Shown one piece after another: positions 53,741-64,000 of a stretch of DNA of 64,000 nucleotides. Each line of letters opens with the position of its first letter. The stretch's first letter is position 1. Where the stretch lies: assembly GCA_029834535.1 (NCBI GenBank), contig JAQMWT010000441.1, positions 62,001 through 126,000 of the forward strand, given 5' to 3'. This DNA comes from Chrysophaeum taylorii (Eukaryota > Sar > Pelagophyceae > Pelagomonadales > Pelagomonadaceae). The translations under genes were made by a program, and so were the position numbers. The notes beneath the pieces were generated by a model. The model saw only the letters and a program-made list of their open reading frames with translations. It had not been told where the DNA came from and ran no database searches.

Positions 53741-54527
53741 CTAATCGACAGATGTTTGTTATCTGTTTGTTTGTTTCTGTCTGTCCCTCGACGGGTAAGG
53801 ATCGAATGTTACGAAACACGAGAACCAGACAGCATCCCAATCTGCTATTTTCTCGCGCCATTCTCGTCGAAACTGTGTTGTCCTGTACATGACTACGACC
53901 TTCGGCTGGGGAAATTCGCTTTGTTCACCTCGTCGAGCTCCTGACAAAACATTTTAACTCTCACGCCCTGCAACGGTACCAGATACATGATCGATCGTGT
54001 GTCGTTGTCACCGGAGCTCCTCCAACCTGTATCGCTTAAGGCCCACCTACGCCAAACGATCAACCAGAGCCAGGGCCAGACGCCCCGCGAGCGTCGGCGT
54101 CCTCTCAAGCCCGTCTTCTGCCGTCAGCTCTTACGTGGCTCTGTCGATCGGCATCCCCGAGGATATACTGGGTCAGACGACGCCCTACCGACAGCCGCAG
54201 CTGCCGATAAACACCATACCGCCTTGCAGGTGTTTCTGCGGACCAGGTGATACTGGTTTGGGAGAGTTGGGACTGAAGGGCCAGTGATCGGTGGCCAGGT
54301 GGTGATTTTGGGTTTTGAGCGGGTTTTTAGAGTAAACTCAAAGGTTGGTGGCGCGTGCGGATCAAAGCAGCTTAGATTGGCGGAGGCGAGAGCGACGAGC
54401 TCAAAGGAGTTGGCGTGAGCTGGGTGAACTTACTGACCAGGTGAACTTATACGAAACTTACTGGGACCAGGTGAACTTGCTGGGGTTAGAGATTGGGACT
54501 AGGTGAACTTACTGGCCTGCACTTGTT
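53741..54527 (+). mobile_element. Helitron-derived repeat unit L, inverted relative to the array
   Basis: This plus-strand unit starts at CTAATCGACAGATG with a tetranucleotide run. It carries a reduced helicase remnant (about 53,970-54,170, TINQSQGQTPRE) and ends with GTGAACTTACTGG repeats and GGCCTGCACTTGT. It closes the array in opposite orientation. Confidence 0.7.
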
Positions 54528-55303
54528 AAGATTATAATCCTGTTGAACAGCACCCTTTAGTTTCTTTGACCCAACTTTGACGTGACGCGAGTGCGTGCTT
54601 ACTAGATTTTTTTTTAATATTGATTTTGAGCAAAAATTATTGGGCGACTGACTCATTATGATTCCAAAAATAATTAAGTTTTGGAAGGATGGCGCATATT
54701 CGAGTTGTTTGGAGAACCTTGCCTTGCAGCACAGGGGGGTCCCTTGGGTGATCTACGATGGAGTTGAGACCACGAAAACGGCGCTTTTTAACTTTTTTTT
54801 CGAGCAGGCGGTGAATGAAGACTGGTGGGAAACCCCAGACGGGACTTAAGGTCTCATCGCGCCTCAAACAACCGTGCGCCGCGAAGATTGGATCACCGGG
54901 AGGGAGGGAGGGAGGTCAGTGGTGGCCCCTGCGACTTTTCGTTGCAGCCTCCGCCGCTGAGCCCAATCTCGCGACTACACCGAGCCTTCGATTGTAGACA
55001 TGCTATTCCGAGAACTAACTAGACCCCCAACCCCCGCGCGAGGGCGCTCTTCCTTTGAACTAATAGTGGGACGGGCGCTGCCCGTCCGACCCCATCCGCC
55101 GGCTTCTGCCCGCCGACGACCCGTTGAAGACGGACCAAAGACGGCGGGCGACCCCGACAACAACACCACGGTGTTCAAATCCCGCTACGGCATGGAGCTC
55201 CGCAGGTTTGTCTGCAGCTGGGCAAAATTGTACCGCATCGCTCCCGACCACGACGAGCTCACCGGTGCGTCGTGATTTCGCGAATCCAATCTTTGGCTAA
55301 GGT
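54528..55303. other. fragments of unknown coding sequence
   Basis: Two short plus-strand open stretches stand out. 54,658-54,849 reads MIPKIIKFWKDGAYSSCLEN and on, which recalls the IPKIIH.W start of sugar-binding-region glycosyltransferases. 55,000-55,275 contains KSRYGMELRRFVCSWAKLYR. Both could be exons or relics of host genes, since each ends without a domain being complete. Not assigned. Confidence 0.3.
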
Positions 55304-55531
55304 CTAAGACTGCCAAAGCGTTTTAGCGATGAAGTGAATGTCGTCTGCAATGTCCAGGAAACGCTTGGGGTGTTGGTTCGGCCAGGACAACATATCAATG
55401 GGGCTTGTGTTGTACCTGCGAGCAATGCAGATCCACCGTTCCCGGGATTGGTAATCGCCACAAAGGTAAGTAGGGAAGCGGTCGACTACATCAACGGTAT
55501 ACTCAAGTGTGGCGTGGATGAGATTAGCCAC
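55304..55531 (-). mobile_element. DNA cytosine-5 methyltransferase-like fragment (probably from a copia relative, fossil)
   Basis: 75 residues of minus-strand coding resemble the motif VII-VIII part of the copia 1 methyltransferase region. They include ANLIHATLEYTVDVVD, then SRERWICIARRYNTSP and DMLSWPN. Nothing else of an element is visible next to it, except the gypsy palindrome starting at 55,546. A relic of a host gene is the alternative. Confidence 0.6.
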
Positions 55532-55545
55532 TGCGATGTGGTCCC

Positions 55546-56253
55546 TGTGACGGCAACTCCTGACCGTTAAGGCTCACCCTCCCTTCTCGAGGCTTGATAC
55601 CCGTTCAACGAGACGCCTTTTCCTACTTTCCTAGTGACATCATACCTCTCCCTCGTGAGAAGCGTATCTTGCAGCATTCTTGTAGCATTCTTGCTATCAT
55701 ATACCATCTCTCCGTCTTGTTGGGAGGCTTGGTGAGCGTGAGCAAGGTGTATGGCGAGCATATCCGACCCCGAGTCCGTGTTTTCCTCGTTCAGTGAGGT
55801 CTAGGACGAGTCGGTGAGTACCCCCTTTGTCACCCGGGGGTCGGGAGTGGTTTTTCTGTGCCGCCATACGTGGTGGAGTACACGAGATCGTGCGACTATA
55901 TCGGTCGCCAACGAACGAGTGCCGCCGTACGTATGGCGGCACAGAAAAAACACTCCCGACCCCCGGGTGACAAAGGGGGTACTCACCGACTCGTCCTAGA
56001 CCTTACTGAACGAGGGAAACTCGGATTCGGGGTCGGATATGCTCGCCACACACCTTGCTCACGCTCACCAAGCCCCTCAACAAGATGGAGAGATGGTATA
56101 TGATAGCAAGACTGCTACAAGAATACTGCAAGAATGCTTCTCACAAGAGAGAGGTATGATGTCACTAGGAATGAGGGAAATGCGTCCCGTTGAACGGGTA
56201 TCAAGCCTCGAGAAAGGGAGGGTGGGCCTTAGCGGTCAGGAGTTGCCGCCACA
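55546..56253. repeat. 708-bp palindrome of gypsy LTR/leader/gag-start sequence
   Basis: Left arm 55,546-55,871 and right arm 55,929-56,253 are inverted copies, roughly 90% alike by eye, around a 57-bp spacer. Each arm starts from its outer end with TGTG(A/G)CGGCAACTCC, the same start as the gypsy copy A leader at 20,523. The inner ends and spacer match the first gag codons (ATISVANE segment). It lies at the 3' end of gypsy copy C. Confidence 0.85.
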
Positions 56254-57420
56254 GGACTCCCCTGGTGAGAACACGAGCTGCCCTCAGCGAGTCCGGCGAG
56301 AAGCACGAGCCTTGGCTGAATGAGCGTCTCGGGGACGAATCTTCTTGTAGACACCTTCAACGACAGGTTCAGGAACGCGTCCACTACGCAAAATGAACTT
56401 AGGAATCAACACATCGATCTCATGCGGGGCGAAGTCGGTGACACAAGGAGTGGTACTGTTGTTGACCTTGGTCTTGTCGGTGAAACTGCGACCGTCCACG
56501 TCCTTGTATTCCGGCTTAAGCTTGCGAGCAGAGAGATGTGAGGTAGGCTTGTAATAAGAAACCTTGTCATGGGGACCAAGATCAACATAGAAATGCAGAG
56601 CGACTTGATCATTCACAAAATCATAGGGTTCATAAACTTCAGCGACGTAAATCTTCTTTCGCCAATCGGACCGTTTGTTTTCCGGAATCCGAAAGATAAC
56701 GAACTTACCATGCTTGTAATCATCCCGAAAGGTCTCCTTGGGCTTGGGCACAGCTCGATCGACCACTGGAGAAACCATCACAGGGGTTATCTGGCTAACA
56801 TGAACACAACGGCGTTCAGAAGGAGGATCAAGAGACTCAATCCTGTAAGTGGCCGGGGACAAGCGCTCCAAAATAACGAATGGACCGAGCCATTCCGGTC
56901 GAAGCTTGTTCTGAAGAAAAGGGATGTAGAGCAGAACATGTGAACCTTCTTCATACTCCACATCAACATGGTCCGCATTGTAAGCGAGACGTTGTTTACG
57001 AAGAGCCTTCTCGCGAGCTTCGTTCACCGTAGCGGTATAGAACTTCAGCCTCTCGCGAGTCTCTGCCACAACATCGGAGCGAGTTTTCGGCAGGCGGCGA
57101 ACGTCAAGATCCATGATCGTGTAATCGGTTGGCAATAAAGGCTGCCTGTTAAGACGAAGCATGAAAGGTGAGATCTGAGTTCCCGGAATAAACTTACGAT
57201 TGTAGCAAAAAGCAATGTACTCCGCGAATTCGGGCCATTCCGTGATCTTGCGGTTTTGAAGGCACGCACGGAGGAAAGCCTTGATAAAGCGGTTGATCCT
57301 TTCCGCAGGATTAGCCTGAGCATGATGTGGAATCGTGGTACTATACCGAACATTGAAGAGATGTGCAGAGCATTTAGCATGCAGTGGTAAGTCACCCGGG
57401 AAACCATCCCGTCTCATCAT
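55929..57420 (-). mobile_element. Ty3/gypsy copy C: integrase C-terminal part and 3' end (fossil)
   Basis: The minus strand encodes the integrase core end and C-terminal region: HAQANPAERINRFIKAFLRA near 57,330, a GPFVILERLSPATYRIES segment near 56,850, then a long basic tail to 56,284. It runs into the right palindrome arm. The sequence is very close to the plus-strand copy B integrase at 63,290-64,000. Only this 3' part is present. Confidence 0.85.
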
Positions 57421-57908
57421 GAACGTCTGGAAGGTTAATTCGGGGAATGAAAGGTATGTTCCCTATATCCTCAGAACACGACAGGCGGCATCTAGAACTA
57501 TACGAGAAAGGTTAAATGTATAGTGCTACATACCTCGGGACGCGCTAGACCGTGATGATGAGCTTGAGCACAAAATACCACCAACGCTCGGATCGTTGGG
57601 TGGCCTTCTACATCGTATGTGGAAGCAATATCAGATGCAACTTTGGATTCTCCGCGCTACTGGGAAGACTCAGACTCGGAGACCGACGAACCCATGCCGC
57701 AGGTTCCAGTGTCCCACCATTCTTCAATGTGCATGTCTTGCAGGGCAGTTCACGATGATGACGTTAGACCTTTTGAGTTGACGTCGGGGACGACGTCTTC
57801 TTTTCCTACGCCCCCCCCCGAAACCGAAACTGTTTTAGCCGATGTTTTAGCCGATACAGTTTTGGTCGCAGCAGAGCAGGCCACAGCGGCGCCGATGGAG
57901 GAGGAGTT

Positions 57909-60611
57909 TTGACGGGAATGTCCGATTTGATGGACGAGAAACGACGATTGCTAGAAGAGATAAATGAGGAAGTATATGTGCCTCCGATTAAGAAGCGTCA
58001 GAATTTGTTGTCAGCGAAACTGGGGAATGAGGAAGCAGCCGAAGCGGCGAGCGCCAATATAGATTCAGAGGCGAGATGTGGAACGCCAGATGTGGCAGCG
58101 GTGACGATGCAGATGCCAGGCGATGCGAAACCGGAGATACGATGTCATCACACTGCACTTTCGCCGAGCGATGGGGAAAAGATCGAGCAAGGCCTCATCA
58201 CCATCGGCTGCCTAGACCCTGGTACGCTTACGTTTATAGTTGGTCATATTTATAGACGACGAGACGGGCCGAAGTACGCAACGACTTTAGGCGTGGATGG
58301 AATGGCTGATGTCTCCTATATTTGTCGTGGGATGGTCGAAAAACTGGCAAAGGATAGCATCATCCTTGACCGGGGCGATCTTCCAGTCGAGCGCACCCTG
58401 TACGGGTCAGGATTGGATAAGACGACTATCCACAAATGGGTCGCATTGCGGATTGCGCTTGCGGACGACGTGGCCGTTCCAGTTGTTGCTATTGTGGCCG
58501 ATACTAATCATATATTTTTGCTGGGAGCGCGCGATATTAGGGTGTTGGGAGCCATAGTGGACTACCCGCGAAGTCGCATGGCGTTTCTCCGCACACAAGT
58601 CGCTTATGGGCGCAAGAAGTTAAAGGTGCAGGATCGACGAGTCGATTCTCCGATTTTGACGTTCAGAACAACTTATGACGAGCGCAATCCCGTGGTAGTT
58701 CAGGTTTATGGGCAACAGCACCATGCGATGCAAAAGAGCCTGAGCACGCACCGAGTCTACGCTCGCTTGTGCAAGATTGAAGACCTCCAGCGTCCACCGC
58801 CGAAACGAGCGGGAGCTTCGACGACTTGGGGAGTCCCTCCAGTTACGCCTTCTCAAAGTTCGAACAGCGATGCCTATGAAGTGATAGCCTATGCTGCGCG
58901 CACGATGAAGGTCGAGCCTGGGCGCACCTACTGCGTGCCAGTCGCTCTTTCAGAGCCCATGGAAACCGGGCAAGTTTTTGTTGCTACGTCCTCTGGGTAC
59001 GAGCAACTCGGGGTAGTCGATGGAATGTGTTCTTCTCCTGAGGATCATGATAAGTTCGCAGCTCGAGTGGCGATATCCTCTACCCAGGATGCGCCGACCG
59101 TGATTACTCAAGGTGAAGTCCTTGCTTTTGGCGATATTGTTCGTTTTGATGACGAGCTGAATGATGAGACGGTCGACGATTTAACGAAGGATGGTGAAGC
59201 CGAATCTAACAAGGCTAACCTATCATTCACTGTTTCGGTCGCAAGCCATCTGACTCAAGGCGATGCGGCTCCCGAACCGATGCTTTTGAGCTCGGTGCAG
59301 AAGGCGTCTCCTTCTGCCGATCAGAAGAAGAATTCTCGTCGAGAATCGCTCGGTGACGACGATTTCGACCGACGAACTGACGAGGAGGAAAAGAAATGCC
59401 GAGAAGTTACAGAAGGCGAGATTCGCCGAAGGTTTGAAAAGGTCCATTGGGTGCCGATCACGTATCGCAAGGTTGTGATGCTCTTTAGCGGCGCCGGAGG
59501 AAGTACTTTAGGACTGCAACGAGCGAACGAGTTGTGCGGGATGTCGTTTCGAGTCGTCCTTGCTCTTGACTCTTCAACAGCTGCCAACAAGGTTCATCTG
59601 AAGAATTTTCCGAAGATACCTGTGGTTCAGCACACGCTCTGCGGACGATATGACTCGACCCTCCGATTGATCAAGGCTTATTTGCCTGAAGCAGAATGGT
59701 CATCGTCGATGTGTGTAGCGTCTCCACCCTGCGTTCTTTCAGCACTCTGCAACTTGACATCCGGAGATGTTGGCAGGGGTGTTACGGCCACTAACTGGAC
59801 GATGAAGCTGTGCAAAATGGCTGGCTTCATGATGCGGCTGATCGAACAGGAGGCGTCCATTGTTTCTTATATAGCGCGTTTACACCCTTACGTGTACGTT
59901 GTCAATTTTCATGATATCACGCCCACTCTGATGAGCTCTCGCGTGCGATTGTTGGTTTCCAGTCACCCACTGCACTTGCAGGAGGCTCCGAAGACATGTG
60001 TGAACATGCAACAAAAAATTGCTGCAGCTTTAGGTTATGCTCATGAACGCCACCTGCTCCAGCTGAATAATCTTGGCTCGTCCCGAGAAGCAACAGATAC
60101 GGCTTACACCGTTGCGCGAGTTCCTCTTCGTTTGGGACCGCATCGCTCGAACACTCAGCCTTTGACTCTCGAGATGACGGCCGAGTTGCTCACGATGCCG
60201 GTGGACCATGATTGGGCTAGCTTGTCTAAGACAGATTCGTTCAAACATTTAGCGTCTGTCGTCCCTCCAGACACTCTTGCGATTTTAGCAGTCGATCTGC
60301 CCAACTCCGTGACCAGAGGTTTCCGCCAAAGTGGCGAAGTCCTGCCGACCGCGTCGAGCCCGACAGATCGATCCTTTGAGCAGTATTTGCGAATCTCCGA
60401 CACCACCATTCGTCACGTACAGATTCCGCTGTTAAATACGCGTACTCGTGTCGTCAAGTGGGTGTCAAAAGATGATCTCCAGGGTCCCACTAAATGGGAA
60501 CCGCCAGAAGTCCCTATGCTTCCGCTTCCAACAGATGCGCCGGGGACGGCTCATGCTTTTTCTGCTGCCCCCCCCCCGACAATCAAAAGTGGACGTTCCG
60601 CCGGATCCTGA
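57909..60611 (+). mobile_element. gypsy copy B: protease-like and DNA C5-methyltransferase-like region (fossil)
   Basis: This 900-codon stretch contains TLGVDGMADVSYI (protease-like, near 58,285). A region at about 59,440-60,310 has C5 methyltransferase motifs in order: LFSGAGGSTLGL (motif I, about 59,480-59,515), ASPPCVLSALC (motif IV, about 59,718-59,750), SSRVRLLVSSHP (motif VIII, near 59,935) and LASVVPPDT (motif X, near 60,250). The spacing and residues match copy A closely. Confidence 0.87.
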
Positions 60612-60647
60612 ACCTGAACAGGAGCCGAAGTAAGGAGCGAGCCGAAT

Positions 60648-62345
60648 GTGCGCGTCAAAGGTGAAAAGATCAATAAGAGCCACCCTGAGGTGAGGTTCAA
60701 ATACGAAGAAAAGTTGGATGTGCCATGGAAGGATGCGCCGCGCGACGCGGACGGTGTACCGTTACCGCAGACTCCGGAGCACGTCAAGGACAATGAAGCG
60801 ATGAAAGTCGTAACTCCGACGAAGGAAGAAGTCGAAAAGGCTGTTCGAGAACTGGGAATTCCCGGCAAACCGCATCTGGATGAGGATGCGGAGATGATGT
60901 TGAGCCACTGCGTGCAATACGCGTGGGCCTTTTTTGATCCGATTATGAGACCCGTGGACTCGCCACCGGTTTCTCTACGATTTGAAGACGCAAACCCACG
61001 ACCGATCAAGATGACGCCTTACAGGTTGACGCCAGCAAAGCTCGAGTGTCTCAGAAAGCAGATCACTGAGTGGTGTCGCGATGGAGTCATCCGACCGGCG
61101 AACTCTCCGTGGGGATTCCCTGTACTGATGCTGCCTAAGAAGGGAGCAGATGCCGGGACGTCGAATGTTTTTTGTGCTGCAGTTGACTTGCGTCAGCTCA
61201 ATGATCAGCTGGTCAATGACAGTCGGCCGAATATTCGTCAAGATGATGCTTTGGCTTTTCTTGCCATGCGCCGTTGGCGGACGTGCATTGATATTCGATG
61301 GGGTTATCATAACCTACGTTTGGACGCCGCCGCTCAGGACGCCGTTACGATGGTTAGTCCACTTGGAGCCCATAGTTTCTTGCGCTTGCCTCTGGGAGTA
61401 AAAACAGCAGGAGCTCGCTTCTGTAAGCAGATGGCTAGCGATTTGTCCACATGGATGTATAAGGACTTGGTCGCGTTTGTCGACGATATTGTGATGGGAT
61501 CGGATGAACTCCACCGACATTTACAAGTCTTGATTCAAGTACTGTGCCATTTAGCGCAGCGAGGATATAGTGGACGAACTTCGAAGTTCCACCTCCTCAA
61601 AGATGAAATCGAGTTTTTGGGACACATTTCGACTCCGGAAGGCTTGAAGCCGAATCCCAAGACGTTAGAAGCGTTGCAGCAGATGCCGATTCCTGGTACG
61701 TTGGCCGATACGTCCCCAAAGACCCAGATTCGATCTTTCATCGGCATGAGCAACTATTGCCGCCGATATGTGAAGAATTATTCGAAGATTGTGGAGCCGC
61801 TGAGGCGATTGTGTCTTGAAGGCGTTAAGTTTGAGTGGACGCCTGAGTGCCAAAAGGCATGGGACACGATCATCGAAGCTTTGGTGGACTCTCGCGGAGT
61901 TTATCATCCTGACTACGATCTTCCTTTTCAGATCCGCTCGGATGCTTCCAAGGATGGTCTGGGCGCGTATCTTTTTCAGCTCGTGGAAGTCAAGGACGAA
62001 ACCGGCAAGGTGACACGAGAGGAACGAGTAATTGAGTATTGGAGCCGAGCTGTGCCGAAAGAGATGCGGAACTATGAGCCTCGCCGGCTAGAGCTACTGG
62101 CAGTTATTCTTTCTCTTGAGCATTTCCGCTCTTATATCGAAGGTCACAAGACGATCCTTGAAACGGATCATCGCAACTTGACGTTTTTACGAAAGGCGAA
62201 GCACTCGTCTGGGCAGTTGGCTCGATGGGCGATGCGGCTCGCCAATTTTGATCCTGAATTGGGTTACAAACCAGGAAAGTCGCCGGGAATGAGTATCCCT
62301 GACTGTCTCTCGCAATCCTATAGATCATGTCATCGAGACGGATGA
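60648..62345 (+). mobile_element. gypsy copy B: reverse transcriptase and RNase H (fossil)
   Basis: Ty3-type RT with SPWGFPVLMLPKKG near 61,105, the FVDDIVMG catalytic box near 61,478 and FLGHISTPEGL near 61,615. RNase H has SDASKDGLGAYLF near 61,940 and ETDHRNLTFL near 62,165. Confidence 0.95.
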
Positions 62346-62358
62346 GTTTGGTGAACCC

Positions 62359-64000
62359 TTGAACCACGCGTATCTAGTGTGCCAAGAACTTCCTCGCCCT
62401 GTCGATGATGAAGGAGTACCTTTACCTGGGTGCCATGTCATTCTGTCGTTTGTTACGACTGAGTTGCCTGTGGAGGAAGAAGAAGAGGATCTCGATGATC
62501 CGATGCAATTGGTCACGTCTCATGCTACGAGACAACGTCAGAAGCAACGTCTGCAGACCCAAACTAGTAATTTTCGTGATGCGGATGATTACCAAGAGTA
62601 CATCGACAAGATCGCGGATAATTTGACTTTGGAAGAGATAGCCAAAGAGCAGATCACTGATGCTACTTGCGAGGACATTCGTTATCGCATGGCTCAGGGC
62701 CATTCTCTTCGTCGGTACGGAGCCAATTATCGCTATCAAGTGGTGAAAGGAGTTCTCTACCGTGCCGCACCTGACTTGCACCCGATGATAGTCGCACCCC
62801 GAACTTTACGGACGCGCATCATCCGATTGTACCATGACACACCTCTCAATGGTGGTCACATGGGTCGTCAAAGTACAGTGCAGTCGATACTTGAACGTTT
62901 TTGGTGGCCCCACATGTCTAATGAGGTGGGTGCTTATATTGCTGGTTGCATAGTGTGCAAGAAAGCTCGTACGCCTGAACCAAAGAGAGCAGGTCTTCTT
63001 CAGCAACCTGTGTATGATGGTGATTGCGCCGTCCTGTGTGTGGATTTGTTCGGACCCTTGCCCAGTGCTGCTCCCGAGACGTATCTGATCATCTTTTTGA
63101 TCCATTTTCTCATTTCTTGATTCTTGACGTACTACACCATAAGACTGCTGAGTCAATCCTCGAGTCTTTTGTCGCGAATATATTACTCAAAGGTTATCTA
63201 CCTCAGAGGATTCGTACCGACAATGGGAAAGAGTTCGTCAACAAATTGATGGAAGAGTTTTGTCATCTCTTCAATGTTCGGTAGTACCACGATTCCGTAT
63301 CATGCTCAGGCTAATCCTGCGGAAAGGGTCAACCGCTTTATCAAGGCTTTCCTCCGAGCGTGTCTTCAAAACCGCAAGATCACGGACTGGCCCGAATTCG
63401 CGGAGTACATTGCTTTTTGCTACAATCGTAAGTTTATTCCGGGAACTCAGATCTCACCTTTCATGCTTCGTCTCAACCGGCAGCCTCTATTGCCAACAGA
63501 TTACACGATCATGGATCTTGATGTCCGCCGCCTGCCGAAAACTCGCTCCGATGTTGTGGCAGAGACTCGCGAGAGGTTGAAATTCTATACCGCTACGGTG
63601 AACGAAGCTCGCGAGAAGGCTCTTCGTAAACAACGTCTCGCCTACAATGCGGACCATGTCGATGTGGAGTATGAAGAAGGTTCACATGTTCTGCTCTACA
63701 TCCCTTTTCTTCAGAACAAGCTTCGACCGGAATGGCGCGGTCCATTCGTTATTTTGGAGCGCTTGTCTCCGGTCACTTACAGGATTGAGTCTCTTGATTC
63801 TCCTCCTGAACGCCGTTGTGTTCATGTTAGTCAGATCACCCCTGTGATGGTTTCTCCAGTGGTCGATCGAGCTGTGCCCAAGCCCAAGGAGACCTTTCGG
63901 GATGATTACAAGCACGGTAAGTTCGTTGTCTTTCGGATTCCGGATAACAAACGGTCCGATTGGCGAAAGAAGATTTACGTCGCTGAAGTTTATGAGCCCT
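62359..64000 (+). mobile_element. gypsy copy B: integrase region (fossil)
   Basis: The zinc-binding H-H-C-C segment (HDTPLNGGHMGRQSTV near 62,835 to GCIVCKKAR near 62,950) is followed by the start of the catalytic core (CVDLFGPLP near 63,040). The C-terminal part at 63,290-64,000 matches copy C and continues past the window edge. Confidence 0.9.

Larger units (their letters stand above)
40783..54527. repeat. tandem array of ~1-kb Helitron-helicase-derived units (composite satellite)
   Basis: Repeated units begin at about 40,783, 41,831, 46,349, 47,361, 48,259, 49,233, 52,202 and 53,180, all in the same orientation. One inverted unit lies at 53,741-54,527. Each has, left to right: CAAGTGCAGGCCAGTAAG, GTGAACTTACTGG-type minisatellites (complement orientation), a minus-strand helicase remnant, the sequence CCTTACCCTAAATCGAGGGA, and a (GACA/AACA)n run ending in CATCTGTCGATTAGTAGTTA. 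Interruptions are the recombinase element, a LINE-like tail and a MITE. Divergence grows toward the right end. Confidence 0.85.
57552..64000 (+). mobile_element. Ty3/gypsy copy B, with methyltransferase-like region, running off the right edge (fossil)
   Basis: Plus-strand gypsy element in the same family as copy A. Visible order: acidic linker (57,619-57,912), protease-like and methyltransferase-like polyprotein (57,909-60,611), RT-RNase H (60,648-62,345) and integrase (62,359-64,000). It is incomplete on the left, where it abuts copy C head to head. It looks broken, with about three breaks. It is closely related to copies A and C. Confidence 0.9.

Noticed and set aside
40783-54527. CRISPR array, suggested by regularly spaced GTGAACTTACTGG repeats
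   Set aside because: The spacers are not unique, the repeats vary in length and direction, the genome is eukaryotic, and the units carry helicase remnants.

Overview
The window is nuclear DNA of a GC-rich, compact algal genome, probably a photosynthetic stramenopile. A pelagophyte would fit, but that is inference. The pointers are a violaxanthin de-epoxidase-like gene, tightly packed and mostly intronless GC-rich genes that often share very short bidirectional intergenic gaps, a stramenopile-style short C-C-H-C zinc motif protein, and heavy invasion by many transposon classes. No bacterial or organellar features were seen.

Layout. (1) 1-20,523: a minus-strand Ty3/gypsy element (copy A). A 12.2-kb plus-strand Ty1/copia element (6,555-18,789) has inserted into its gag, with a 5-bp target duplication. 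Both elements carry a region with the motifs of a DNA cytosine-5 methyltransferase. (2) 20,524-28,000: the 3' end of a LINE, then two plus-strand units of a Helitron-helicase-derived repeat. They are separated by a small, young copia element (22,781-26,820) that has identical 96-bp LTRs and a remarkable 50-nt copy of the 3' part of initiator tRNA-Met. (3) 28,000-39,540: the host gene island. It holds a zinc-motif protein, a mitochondrial-type DnaJ, an O-fucosyltransferase-like protein, a violaxanthin de-epoxidase-like protein, a DENN-domain protein and an ankyrin-repeat protein. An intact-ended hAT transposon (33,154-36,079) sits between the de-epoxidase and DENN genes. (4) 39,588-40,780: a TA-flanked inverted-repeat element with an AT-hook ORF. 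(5) 40,783-54,527: a long, mostly head-to-tail array of ~1-kb units. Each unit combines a decayed Pif1/Helitron helicase C-terminus, GTGAACTTACTGG minisatellites and GACA/AACA microsatellites. The array is interrupted by a 3.5-kb tyrosine-recombinase element with 15-bp inverted ends (42,826-46,309), a LINE-like 3' piece and a 256-bp hAT-like MITE. (6) 54,530-64,000: degraded host or element fragments, including another methyltransferase piece. Then come a ~700-bp palindrome of gypsy leader sequence, the 3' part of a minus-strand gypsy (copy C) and a plus-strand gypsy (copy B) that runs off the window and again carries the methyltransferase region.

The standout is repeated carriage of cytosine methyltransferase-like domains by two unrelated LTR-retrotransposon superfamilies, one nested in the other. 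Next come the tyrosine-recombinase element with terminal inverted repeats and the Helitron-helicase tandem array. All LTR elements here look broken. They are described only as fossils.
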